From a virus, in the IMG/VR virus record IMGVR_UViG_3300045996_000404, positions 1 to 32,430 of that record: 32,430 nt of DNA, one strand, 5' to 3'. A program made the translations under genes and the position numbers. Below, piece after piece: positions 6,039 through 13,665 of the stretch (the stretch's first letter is position 1; every line of letters starts with the position of its first letter). Under the pieces are notes generated by a model. The model saw nothing but the letters and a program-made list of their open reading frames with translations, had not been told where the DNA came from and did no database searches.

Positions 6039-7805
6039 TCAGCTCGCAGCGTTGTAGGTAAGCGATGCGCTCCAAGCCTTGCCTGCTCCGTTGGTCAGCA
6101 CTTGGTTGGCGGGAAAGGTCACCGTTACGTCGGCCGCGTTCGCTCCCGTGGTGTCCACCACGAAGCCAATGCCGGTGAACTGGATCTGTGCAATGCCCGT
6201 TGCCGGGTCTGTCGCGTTGCCCTGCGATACCGGCAGGGTCACGACGAAGCTCGTCAGCGTCGTGCCGGTGGTCACGGTCATCGTGCCCACCATCTGAATC
6301 GACACTTCGCGACCCTTCTTGGTGTAGGTCGCCGTGGTCACAACCACGCTGGAACAGTTGACGAGCGCGCCAACCGTGGGCGTCCAAGTCGTTGCCGAAT
6401 AGTTGAACCCGGCGCCGTTGTTGCCGGCGAGCGTCAGCGAAGGCGTGCCGCGTGACAGCGCGAGCCCTGCGCGGTCGCCTGCGCCGATGGTGGCGTAGGC
6501 CGTGGCGCTGGTGAAGTCGTACAGGCGCCCATCGGTGTAGTTGCCCGAGCCGGTGAAGCCCTCGCACGTCCCAATCTTCACTTCGTAGAAGTTGGTGTCC
6601 GCAAGGTTGGCGCCCAGGCTCTGCACATAGTTGCCGGTGTACGAAACGCCAGCCGTGGTGCCTTGCGAGAGGTCAACGAAGAGGTTCGTGTTGCCCTCGC
6701 CGTAGTTGCCGGAAATCTGGATGCCCTGCGGAGACGACAGACTCAGGAACGGCCCCGCGCAGCCTTCGAACAGGTTGCCGACGAAGCTGCAACCACGCGC
6801 GCCGGTCGCGAACGTGGCGTCGAACTCGCTGAAGCCCTTGCCGGTCGTTGCTTCCTCGAACACGCATTGATGCGCGTGCACGTCGTACATGCCCTTCGCC
6901 GACAGCACCCAATCCTTCCACTGCCGGAACTGACACATGTTGAAGTACCACGACTGCGCGAAGTTCGTACACTGCGCGGCGCCGAGGGCGCGGAAGTAGC
7001 AGTTGTTGAACTTCATGCGGCGGAACTTGTCGCCGTTGATGACGTTCGCATTCAGCGTGCGGTCGCTGCACTCGAAGTGCACCCGCTCGAACGTGACCCA
7101 CTCGGACACTGGCGCGCTGGTGTGCGCCGTGTTCGAGCTGAACATGTTGATTGCCGTCTTGACGTAGAACCCGCCGAGGTTGCCTTCGCCGACAAAGCGA
7201 AGTTCCGACTTCCACACGTCCGTCGCCCGGTCGATCATCACCGGGCTGCTCAGCAGCATCAGGTACGGGACCTTGATAATCGGCGTTACCCCGCCGCGGT
7301 CGGCGTGCAGCGCGTAGTCCACGGCTGCCTGTACCGCCGACCGGCAGTCCACCGCCACATCGCCCGCGATGCAGTCGGCGAGCTGGGACGCGGAGAGGAA
7401 TCGCGCGATGCTGATTTCCTCCTCGTTGATCTGGTGCTGGGTGGTGGCAACCGCGCCCGTGAACGTGGGCTTGACGCCGACCAGCGCATCCCCGAGGGAC
7501 AGCGTAGTGGCGCTCCCCAAGTCCACCGCAGAGACTGGGCTGGACAGGTTGTCCTTGTCCCACACGGTGACGCCTGCCGCGGTCTTGAGGATGCACCGAT
7601 AGGCGCTCGTGCCAAACCAGACGCTTGCTTGCCCGGCCGCGTCGCAGACAACGGGGTTCGCGTTGGAGCTGAGCCCGCCTTGGTCGGTGTAGGTGGCAAG
7701 CGGCGTGAGGCCACCGGCTGCGTAGGTGTAGAGCAGCGCACCAGGCAGCGCCAATCCGGTGCTGCCGATGGCCTGGAAAACACCGCCCACGAAGTTTGAA
7801 GCCAT
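6039..7805 (-). CDS. Tail fibre / tailspike protein with beta-helix-like body
   Basis: A 588-aa receptor-binding protein candidate. The N-terminus (FQAIGSTGLALPGALLYTYA, then a TDQGGLSSNANPVV segment) is the virion-attachment module found on many podovirus fibres. Residues about 150-420 show the short repeated strands and Asn/Gly turns of a right-handed beta-helix (for example FERVHFECSDRT, FNNCYFRALG, QISGNYGEGN, SYTGNYVQS). The C-terminal 130 residues are Thr/Val-rich and resemble a trimerisation or binding tip. It starts 16 bases after an intrinsic terminator and leads straight into the lysis genes. No hydrolase active site can be named. Confidence 0.85.
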   Translation of the reverse strand: MASNFVGGVFQAIGSTGLALPGALLYTYAAGGLTPLATYTDQGGLSSNANPVVCDAAGQASVWFGTSAYRCILKTAAGVTVWDKDNLSSPVSAVDLGSATTLSLGDALVGVKPTFTGAVATTQHQINEEEISIARFLSASQLADCIAGDVAVDCRSAVQAAVDYALHADRGGVTPIIKVPYLMLLSSPVMIDRATDVWKSELRFVGEGNLGGFYVKTAINMFSSNTAHTSAPVSEWVTFERVHFECSDRTLNANVINGDKFRRMKFNNCYFRALGAAQCTNFAQSWYFNMCQFRQWKDWVLSAKGMYDVHAHQCVFEEATTGKGFSEFDATFATGARGCSFVGNLFEGCAGPFLSLSSPQGIQISGNYGEGNTNLFVDLSQGTTAGVSYTGNYVQSLGANLADTNFYEVKIGTCEGFTGSGNYTDGRLYDFTSATAYATIGAGDRAGLALSRGTPSLTLAGNNGAGFNYSATTWTPTVGALVNCSSVVVTTATYTKKGREVSIQMVGTMTVTTGTTLTSFVVTLPVSQGNATDPATGIAQIQFTGIGFVVDTTGANAADVTVTFPANQVLTNGAGKAWSASLTYNAAS

Positions 7806-7821
7806 GTGTGACCCGTAAATG

Positions 7822-7853
7822 AAAAAGGCCCCGACCGTTCCCGGCAGGGGCCT
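7822..7853 (-). terminator. Intrinsic terminator inside the late operon
   Basis: On the minus strand AGGCCCC and GGGGCCT pair over seven bases (7847-7853 with 7826-7832), with a further CCG/CGG inner stem and a GGAA loop, followed by five T residues. It lies between the 486-aa virion protein gene and the tail-fibre gene and ends 16 bases before the fibre ATG, leaving no room for a promoter. Read-through or antitermination is therefore needed for fibre and lysis expression. It shares the TTTTTCATT tail with the terminator at 21806. Confidence 0.75.
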
Positions 7854-7864
7854 AAAATTGCGAA

Positions 7865-7957
7865 ATGGATTACTTGGACTGGCTGCTTGTGAAAGCTGGC
7901 GTCTTGCTGGTGATCGCCTTCATCGCCGGCTTCATGGGTTGGCTTCCGCCTGAATAG
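7865..7957 (+). CDS. Plus-strand 30-aa membrane microprotein
   Basis: An open frame on the strand opposite to the late operon, from ATG 7865 to TAG 7957. It encodes MDYLDWLLVKAG, then a hydrophobic stretch VLLVIAFIAGFMGW, ending LPPE: one clear membrane helix with an acidic start. It occupies the only gap between two late genes and overlaps the 3' end of the 486-aa gene by 26 bases. AGGGG lies about 13 bases upstream, a poor ribosome site. Similar very short single-helix ORFs occur in phages, but I cannot assign a function. It may be chance, although hydrophobicity this clean is unusual in a GC-rich shadow frame. Confidence 0.4.
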   Translation: MDYLDWLLVKAGVLLVIAFIAGFMGWLPPE

Positions 7958-9392
7958 CGGCGCCCCGCAGCAGCGGGTTGTTCGCTGCCCCGATGAGGCC
8001 CTGACCTGTACGGCCCGCCGCTGGCGCTGAGGCGTTGAGCATGCGAGCGGTAATCGCCTTGAACGCCGCACTCTTGTCGGCCATGAACGCGAGGAAGCTC
8101 ACCGGGTTGCTTGCCAGCAGCGCGAGCCCACCGGGGTTCTTGTTCAACTCCATGAGCGCGCGACGCTCCACGACATCGAGCGTGCGAATCAGGCGGGACT
8201 CCTCGGCGTTCAGCGCGCCCACCCCAGGAACGGCGGTCGAGATTTCCTCTTTCAGCCCGCGAGCCAGCGCCTTTTGCGCCTCAGTCTCCGCGCTGCCGAG
8301 CGTGCCGTACTTGCCGTCAAGCACCTTGTACGTCCCCTGCTTCATCTGCTGGGCCACCTGAACCGGGATGTCGTTGCCCGGCAGGTTCGGGTGCCGCGTG
8401 AAGTCGTCGGCGACACCTTGGATCGCGTTGAGGTCGGCGGTCGGGCTCACCTGATTGCCGAACTTCTGCCGGGTGCCGGCAAGCGCGTTGAGCACTTTGC
8501 CCTTGTCCACTGTGGCCGACGACGCCTTGATGTTGTTCGCAATCTCGTCGTTGAGCCTCGTGATGAGCGTGCGCAGCTTCTCGACGCCAGCCTGACTCGG
8601 GTTGATGCCGTGCTCAAGCATCGCTTGCACCGCGACAGCGGCGTCCCCGCTCTTGAGTTGCGCGAGCGTTGGCTTGATAGCGCTTTGCATCAGGCGGTTC
8701 GCGCCGGCCGATACCGCATTGCCCACCGCGGCCCCAGCGCGCCCAGCGAGGTTCACGCCCGGTGGCAGAAGGCCGCCGACCACGGCACCGCCTTGGGCTT
8801 GCTGCGGATCGACCAGCCCAGCCGACGCGCCTCCGGTCGCTGCGCCTCCTGCTGCGCGAATGCCCATGTCACCCGCGCGAGCGAGGGCGTTGGTCGCCCC
8901 CGTGGCGCCGAGGGACATGCCGCCCGAGGTGAGCGCGTTGCCAAGCCGGGTCATTCCGACCGCCCCTGCCCCGATCCCGAGCGCCGGTCCAACCCCGACC
9001 GTTCCGGCCACTTCGCCGGCCAGCTTGCCAGCCCCATAGGCCAGCGAATCCGTGTCCGCGCCCACGAGGTTACTCAGCGCGGCGTCCATGTCGCGGCGGC
9101 GCTCCGTGTTGCTGGTGCCGTTGAGCTTGTCAACGGGGTACATCAGCGTGGCGCCGATGCTGCCAGCGCCGCGCACGAGGCCCGCGCCCACGTTGGCGAG
9201 TTCCTTCGCGCGATCCCCAACTGCGCCCAGGATCGCGCCGCCGACAGAAGACTCCTTCTTGGCGGCCGGCGCAGGCTTCTCCGCCGCGAAGTGCTGTTCC
9301 ATCATGGACTGCGCCTGTTCGGGCGTCGTTCCATCCGGCACCTCGAAGCGGGCGATCCGCCCGTCCGGCATCTGGAAACGTGCGATGGGCAT
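7932..9392 (-). CDS. Probable internal virion / DNA-ejection protein (486 aa)
   Basis: A 486-aa protein. The N-terminus (FQMPDGRIARFEVPDGTTPE) is the short beta module 'DGRIARFEVPDGT...AQ' found at the start of many podovirus internal and ejection proteins. Residues about 50-240 are very rich in Gly and Ala with amphipathic helices (GGAILGAVGDRAKELANVGA), compatible with membrane insertion during DNA delivery. Residues 250-420 are more polar and helical. It is the third of three consecutive probable ejection genes, and its ATG abuts the stop of the 443-aa gene. It is followed by an intrinsic terminator. Assignment rests on composition, N-terminal motif and gene order, so it is moderate. Confidence 0.65.
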   Translation of the reverse strand: MPIARFQMPDGRIARFEVPDGTTPEQAQSMMEQHFAAEKPAPAAKKESSVGGAILGAVGDRAKELANVGAGLVRGAGSIGATLMYPVDKLNGTSNTERRRDMDAALSNLVGADTDSLAYGAGKLAGEVAGTVGVGPALGIGAGAVGMTRLGNALTSGGMSLGATGATNALARAGDMGIRAAGGAATGGASAGLVDPQQAQGGAVVGGLLPPGVNLAGRAGAAVGNAVSAGANRLMQSAIKPTLAQLKSGDAAVAVQAMLEHGINPSQAGVEKLRTLITRLNDEIANNIKASSATVDKGKVLNALAGTRQKFGNQVSPTADLNAIQGVADDFTRHPNLPGNDIPVQVAQQMKQGTYKVLDGKYGTLGSAETEAQKALARGLKEEISTAVPGVGALNAEESRLIRTLDVVERRALMELNKNPGGLALLASNPVSFLAFMADKSAAFKAITARMLNASAPAAGRTGQGLIGAANNPLLRGAAIQAEANP

Positions 9393-10708
9393 TACTCGAA
9401 TCCCAGGAACTTGGCTTTGCCCGCGGTGGCAGCGGGCGCGGCCGGCGCACCCCGCGAAGCGATGGCGTTGATGCGTTCGTCGCTGTGGCCGGCGTCGATC
9501 AGGTCCTGGCGCGCCGTCTCAAATACCTTGCGGGTCAGGTTCTCGCGTGTCTTGAGGTTCCGAGCCACAACGTCCGGGTGCATTCCCGGGGCGATGTCGG
9601 CCGACCGCCAAGAGCCTTGCTCAGTAGGCGTGAGCGCCGCGCCGAAAAGGGCGTGCCGCTCTACAAGCTCGGCCTCCTTGCGGTAGTTCTTCCACCACTC
9701 CACCGCGTCCTTGTCGGCGCCGACGTTTCCGCTGACGGCCATTTGCATGTCGCCGCCGAAGCCGAGCACGCCCTTACCAGCGTACTCAGGCTTGAACGAG
9801 GAGGTCAAACGCTCGATGGTCACCGCGTTGTCGCGGGCCTCGGTGATCTGCTTCAGCACCGCCTGAGGCAGCGGCTTGGCCGCCGCCTCCTTGGGGCCGA
9901 TAGGCTTGCCGTCCTGCGTCACCGGCGTAGCCTGCCCCGTGCGCGGATCGACGAGAACGCCGCGCGCAGGGTCATAGACGCCCTTCGGCTGGTTCCGGTT
10001 CAAGTCCAGCTCCTGCCGGCGAAGGCCGAGATTCGCCTGAGCCACGCCGAGGTGACCGGCGCTGATTCCCTCGGTGCGCTGGTTGTGGCGTGTCGTCTCC
10101 GCAAGCTGCGCCTGAGCATGCTTCTGCGCGAGGTGCTTCTCCATGCCCATGGCCGCCTGCTGGCGCCACTGCATGAACCCCTGAGGGTCTTGCGGGATGC
10201 GGGCGATGGCTTGCTGCGGGTCGCCCATGGCCGCCATCGTGTCGCGGGTGAGCGGGTCGGTGAACTGCGCTTGCAGCCACTGAGCCGCCGCTTGCGGGTT
10301 GTCGATGAGGTCGAGCGCCTGACGGTACTGCTGGAGCCGCGCGCCAGTCGCCTTGATGTTCGTCTCGGTGGTCTGCGCGGTCTTGTGACCAGCTTCGGCG
10401 TGATCCTTTGCCGCGTCGGCCTGCGCCTTCTCGTAGGCTTGCGCCTCGGTGAGATAGCCGGCCTTGTAGAGCATCAGCGCGTTCCGCTTGTGATCCTCGC
10501 CGAAGCCGCCGACTACGCCGGCCAGGGCGTTCGCCCGCTCGGTGGCGCGTTGCTTGTCGGCGAGCCCCATCTGCCCCGCCTGGAGGGCGAGCGCGTTGCG
10601 CTGGATGGACTGGTTTTGCAGGTCGTTCTGCGCGAACTCGGACTGATAGTCCATCATGGACCGAGGGCGAGCGCCCAGCGCGTTAAAGATGCTTGCGTCG
10701 ATGCCCAT
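9392..10708 (-). CDS. Probable internal virion protein (438 aa)
   Basis: A 438-aa protein starting MGIDASIFNALGARP at ATG 10708, which overlaps the stop of the gene before it (TAATG). A long Gln- and Ala-rich helical region (residues 15-220, with many LQNQSIQRNALALQAGQ-like heptads) suggests coiled coils, followed by a Pro/Gly-containing middle and a polar C-terminus ending GKAKFLGFE. Composition, size and position between two Gly/Ala-rich proteins fit an ejection or internal core protein such as those injected with the genome by P22-like phages. No enzymatic motif is visible. Confidence 0.6.
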   Translation of the reverse strand: MGIDASIFNALGARPRSMMDYQSEFAQNDLQNQSIQRNALALQAGQMGLADKQRATERANALAGVVGGFGEDHKRNALMLYKAGYLTEAQAYEKAQADAAKDHAEAGHKTAQTTETNIKATGARLQQYRQALDLIDNPQAAAQWLQAQFTDPLTRDTMAAMGDPQQAIARIPQDPQGFMQWRQQAAMGMEKHLAQKHAQAQLAETTRHNQRTEGISAGHLGVAQANLGLRRQELDLNRNQPKGVYDPARGVLVDPRTGQATPVTQDGKPIGPKEAAAKPLPQAVLKQITEARDNAVTIERLTSSFKPEYAGKGVLGFGGDMQMAVSGNVGADKDAVEWWKNYRKEAELVERHALFGAALTPTEQGSWRSADIAPGMHPDVVARNLKTRENLTRKVFETARQDLIDAGHSDERINAIASRGAPAAPAATAGKAKFLGFE

Positions 10709-11616
10709 TATTCGCCCTCCCACCCGTCACCACCGCTCCACCATGCCGGGCTCTGGAAGCCGCCCTGCGACGGGCTCGGCGTCTTATTGCCCCAACGCTG
10801 GTTCGCGTATGCGCCGAGCTGGTTGACAGCGTTGCTCACGATGTTCCCTTGGTTGAGCATGTTCGCGGCCTGCGCATTGCCGGCGCCCATGGCGTTCTGC
10901 CCGATCTGGTTCGCCGCGTACATGCCGGCTGTGCCGACTTGGCCGATTGCAGCCTGACCGCGCCCCATGGCGCCCAGCGCCGTGTTGAGCAGGTTGCCCT
11001 TCTCCTGCGCGTCGCGGTTCCACGCCTCACCGAACTTCGTGCTGGCGTAGTCCTGTGCGTACCGGGTGCCGGCCCGCAGCGCGTTGCCAGAGAACAGCCC
11101 ACCGCGCGCAGCCTGGGTGCGCTCCATCCCGCGCATGCCCTGGTCCAGCCCGAACTGGTAGCCCGGGTCAGAAGCCAGCGCGTTCCCGGTGAACCGCTTG
11201 GTCAGGAAGCCATACAGCGGGTTATTGGGGTCGCCGCCGACCGTGCCCGCGCCACCGCCCATACGGGCGTATTCGGCGTTTGTCGCAGCGTCGAGCTTCT
11301 TGTCGTCGATGCCGTTGCCGGCCGGGCCGTTGGCGAACTGAGGTTGCAGGCGGGCGCGGATCTGCTCCCACGTCTCGCCGCCCTTGTTCGTCGCGGGGGC
11401 CATGCCCAGCAGCGTGGCGAGCAGCGCGTTGCCGCCCAGGCCAGTCTGCATGAACGGTTGGTTGTCGCGCCGGACCTGTTCAGCGTTGCGGTTCTGGACG
11501 AAGGAAGCGTCAGCCGCTGCGTTGCCTTGCGCTGCCGCCGCATCGGACGATGCATCCGATTGGGCATTGGCGCTGATGGCGCCGGCCGCGACTGTTCCTG
11601 CTGCAATCCAGCTCAT
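10708..11616 (-). CDS. DNA transfer / injection protein, P22 gp7-like in type
   Basis: A 302-aa protein with an Ala/Gly-rich N-terminus (AAGTVAAGAISANAQSDASS) and a pattern seen in phage DNA-transfer proteins: QNRNAEQVRRDNQPFMQTG, then SDPGYQFGLDQGMRGMERTQ and GGLFSGNALRAGTRYAQDYA. These conserved blocks, 'P.Y.F.L.QG......AA..G...G', mark a family annotated as DNA transfer or injection proteins in P22-like phages, where they are ejected to help the genome cross the envelope. The C-terminus is Gly/Trp-rich. The start overlaps the end of the cupin-like gene by four bases, and the stop overlaps the next ATG. Confidence 0.75.
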   Translation of the reverse strand: MSWIAAGTVAAGAISANAQSDASSDAAAAQGNAAADASFVQNRNAEQVRRDNQPFMQTGLGGNALLATLLGMAPATNKGGETWEQIRARLQPQFANGPAGNGIDDKKLDAATNAEYARMGGGAGTVGGDPNNPLYGFLTKRFTGNALASDPGYQFGLDQGMRGMERTQAARGGLFSGNALRAGTRYAQDYASTKFGEAWNRDAQEKGNLLNTALGAMGRGQAAIGQVGTAGMYAANQIGQNAMGAGNAQAANMLNQGNIVSNAVNQLGAYANQRWGNKTPSPSQGGFQSPAWWSGGDGWEGE

Positions 11617-12044
11617 TTCGACTCCAGTTCCAAGTGCTTCTCGGGAGCGATCAACAACGCCTCAAGGCGCTGGAGATCGGTCTCCGCTGTGATGTGAACG
11701 TTCGTGCAGACCGTCTCGCTGTGGGCAAAGCCAGCGCGCTTGATGCCCGCCTTGCAGATGGCTTGGTAGGGCGCCTGCACGCGCTTCCGGCCCTCGTCGG
11801 TCACGAGCGTGATGTCGCCCTTGCTGACGAAGAAAATGTGTTCCGTGGCGTGCACCTTGCCGGTCAGCACGCCGCCTGCGGGGATGGTGATGGTCCGCGC
11901 GTAGAAGCCAGGCCCGTGCGTGTGCTCGGTCGGGATGTCGGCCTGCGGCATCTGGCGAATCTCCGCCTCCAGCCGCTCGATGCGCTGCCGGGTCGTGCTC
12001 AGGCCCAGCACGGCGCGCATGCTGTCGTCGTACGTGAGCTGCAT
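11613..12044 (-). CDS. Cupin-like phage protein (143 aa)
   Basis: A 143-aa protein starting MQLTYDDSMRAVLG at ATG 12044 (TAATG overlap with the gene upstream); sequence further upstream in this frame is the shadow of that gene. Residues 20-35 are a short charged helix (RQRIERLEAEIRQMP). Residues 48-125 have the strand and turn pattern of a double-stranded beta-helix (cupin): ITIPAGGVLTGKVHATEHIF, FVSKGDITLVTDEG and YQAICKAGIKRAGFAHSET. Two possible metal-ligand histidines are in KVHATEH. In phages of this gene order it is a small conserved protein next to the injection genes; whether it is structural or regulatory is not known to me. Confidence 0.65.
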   Translation of the reverse strand: MQLTYDDSMRAVLGLSTTRQRIERLEAEIRQMPQADIPTEHTHGPGFYARTITIPAGGVLTGKVHATEHIFFVSKGDITLVTDEGRKRVQAPYQAICKAGIKRAGFAHSETVCTNVHITAETDLQRLEALLIAPEKHLELESK

Positions 12045-12547
12045 TACCGCTCCAGTTGGTTCGTGAGTTGGAAGGGCGGCAGCGCCGTAGACGACGCGAC
12101 CCCAGCCGTCACCGCCGCTTCTCGCAACACCGCCGCCGCTTCGGCGTTCTGCGCCACTTGCTGCGATACGCCAGTGACCACGGCCGAGACCGTGGCCGCC
12201 TGCTCCTGTGTCGTGGTGACAGTCGTTTCGATGTCGCTGATCGTCGCCCCGTTGGAGCCACCCAGCCGGCGCTCGTGGATCTCGTCCACCAGGAAGCGCC
12301 GGAACTGCTCGTCCATGAGCACCGGCAGGCGTTGCCCGTTGAGCATCACATACCCGATGGCGTCGCCGACCGAGGGCGGGAAGACCTTGCGATTGCGTGA
12401 GTTGGTCGAGGCAGTCACGCCAGTGGTCGAGTAGAGCCCGGACAGGAAGCGCGCCGAGATGTACAGCGAAGCGCCCGTCCGGCGACGCGCGGACACCGTG
12501 ACGAACGCCCGTGGCTTGATGTAGAGGACGGCGCCTGTAGTTGCCAT
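12044..12547 (-). CDS. Virion-associated hypothetical protein (167 aa)
   Basis: A 167-aa protein from ATG 12547. The N-terminal 100 residues are basic with beta character (AVLYIKPRAFVTVSARRRTG, then GYVMLNGQRLPVLMDEQFRR). The C-terminal part is a Thr/Ala-rich predicted coiled coil (ISDIETTVTTTQEQAATVSA...). No known domain is recognised. It sits between the 194-aa tail-region protein and the cupin-like gene but is separated from the former by the plus-strand HNH gene. No good ribosome site precedes its ATG, perhaps because the HNH gene was inserted in front of it. Its stop overlaps the next start. Confidence 0.65.
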   Translation of the reverse strand: MATTGAVLYIKPRAFVTVSARRRTGASLYISARFLSGLYSTTGVTASTNSRNRKVFPPSVGDAIGYVMLNGQRLPVLMDEQFRRFLVDEIHERRLGGSNGATISDIETTVTTTQEQAATVSAVVTGVSQQVAQNAEAAAVLREAAVTAGVASSTALPPFQLTNQLER

Positions 12548-12580
12548 GACTTAGTCTGCCGTTATGGTAGGATTGGCGCC

Positions 12581-13084
12581 ATGGGTCGCCAAACACCAAT
12601 CACGTCCGAATATCTCAAGTCGATTCTTCGATACGACCCCGAAACTGGTCTCTTCTCGTGGATCCACATGCGTAACGGCGTTCGGCGAGACGGCCGGCCA
12701 GCAGGGAGCATCGACCGGCACGGCCATCGCCAACTCCGTATCGACGGGGCGATCCTGTTCGCTCACCGCCTCGCGTGGCTGTACATGAACGGTGAATGGC
12801 CGGACGGGAACATCGACCACATCAACGGCGTCCGAGACGACAATCGAATCGCGAACCTGCGAGTCGTAACGCAGGGGATCAACATGCAAAACCAGCGCGG
12901 CCCGGGTAGTCGGAATACGTCCGGCTACCTCGGTGTCACTTGGGACAAGAAGGCACGCAAATGGGTCGCGCAAATCATGCTCAAGAGAAAGCGCTACTGG
13001 CTCGGCGCTTTTGATGACCCAGCAATGGCGCATGAGAGGTATGTGCAAGCAAAGCGTCTTATGCATGTCGGCTGCACCATCTAG
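12581..13084 (+). CDS. HNH homing endonuclease with AP2-like DNA-binding domain
   Basis: A 167-aa free-standing homing endonuclease encoded against the direction of the late operon. Residues 15-60 (LRYDPETGLFSW) and the HRLAWLYMNGEWPDGNIDHI block are the typical N-terminal part of phage HNH enzymes: the first His is in FAHRLAW and the active-site His in IDHINGVRDDNRIANLR. The C-terminal SGYLGVTWDKKARKWVAQIM, then WLGAFDDPAMAHERY, is an AP2-type DNA-binding domain. TAGGA about 8-12 bases upstream may be its ribosome site. The gene fills the gap between two minus-strand virion genes, and TAGTC occurs at both borders (12552-12556 and 13082-13086). It would cut an empty allele in a competing phage and spread by repair. 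Confidence 0.92.
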   Translation: MGRQTPITSEYLKSILRYDPETGLFSWIHMRNGVRRDGRPAGSIDRHGHRQLRIDGAILFAHRLAWLYMNGEWPDGNIDHINGVRDDNRIANLRVVTQGINMQNQRGPGSRNTSGYLGVTWDKKARKWVAQIMLKRKRYWLGAFDDPAMAHERYVQAKRLMHVGCTI

Positions 13085-13665
13085 TCCGGGATCGCAAGAG
13101 TTGCAGTAGCCAACTGGTGCGTGCCCTGGACCGCATACACGTCTTCGGTGATCGCGCAGACCACGCAGCCGAAGGACGAGGCAGAAGTCAGGTCGATGGC
13201 CGCACCGCCCGAGGTCGCGGCGACCTTGAACGTGTCGGTGGCGGCATCGCGCACGAAGTAGGTCGTTCCCTCGGTCAGCCCGCCCGGGGGTGTGCCGTTG
13301 AAGAAGACGATCTTCTGGGTGTCGCTGTAGCCGTGCGCCGAGCTGTACACGAGGTCGGTCGAGGCCACAGCCATGAAGTTCTTGGGCGTCGCGCCACCGT
13401 TGGGCGCGCAGCCAACAAACGTCCCGACGTTCCAGAAGCCGATCCATTTCACCGTGCAGGCCGGGACATCGAACGTCACGGCGGCATTGAGCGCACGCGA
13501 GCCACCTGAGGCGGCGTTTATCGTGACGGCCATCTTGGCGTAGGCCGGGGCGCCGCCAGTCACTTCGTTCGCCCCGGTGGAGCCGGGGAAGTCGGTGTGC
13601 GCGCTGGCAAGCGTGATCGCTTGGCCGTCGAGCATCGAGTTTTTGGTGCCTACAGGCAGCGTCAT
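13081..13665 (-). CDS. Tail/virion structural protein (194 aa)
   Basis: A 194-aa protein beginning MTLPVGTKNSMLDGQAITLA and continuing AHTDFPGSTGANEVTGG, an opening common in small phage tail-fibre-like or virion surface proteins (the pattern 'H..DPG.TG.NEVSGG.YAR'). The middle is beta-rich. Residues about 120-160 contain FFNGTPPGGLTEGTTYFVRD followed by TFKVAATSGGAAIDL, a known short beta repeat of phage fibres and other surface proteins. The start overlaps the end of the gp10-like gene by one base. Probable decoration or minor tail protein; no enzyme motif. Confidence 0.7.
   Translation of the reverse strand: MTLPVGTKNSMLDGQAITLASAHTDFPGSTGANEVTGGAPAYAKMAVTINAASGGSRALNAAVTFDVPACTVKWIGFWNVGTFVGCAPNGGATPKNFMAVASTDLVYSSAHGYSDTQKIVFFNGTPPGGLTEGTTYFVRDAATDTFKVAATSGGAAIDLTSASSFGCVVCAITEDVYAVQGTHQLATATLAIPD

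Noticed and set aside
8274-9686. Long plus-strand open frame (470 codons) and a neighbour at 9380-10957 (525 codons)
   Set aside because: Both are antisense to well-supported virion genes, composed of Arg/Ala/His/Val-rich low-quality sequence, without ribosome sites or domains; expected in GC-rich DNA.
11613-12599. 328-codon version of the cupin-like gene
   Set aside because: The upstream half is the shadow of the 167-aa gene in another frame; ATG 12044 with TAATG coupling is the sensible start.
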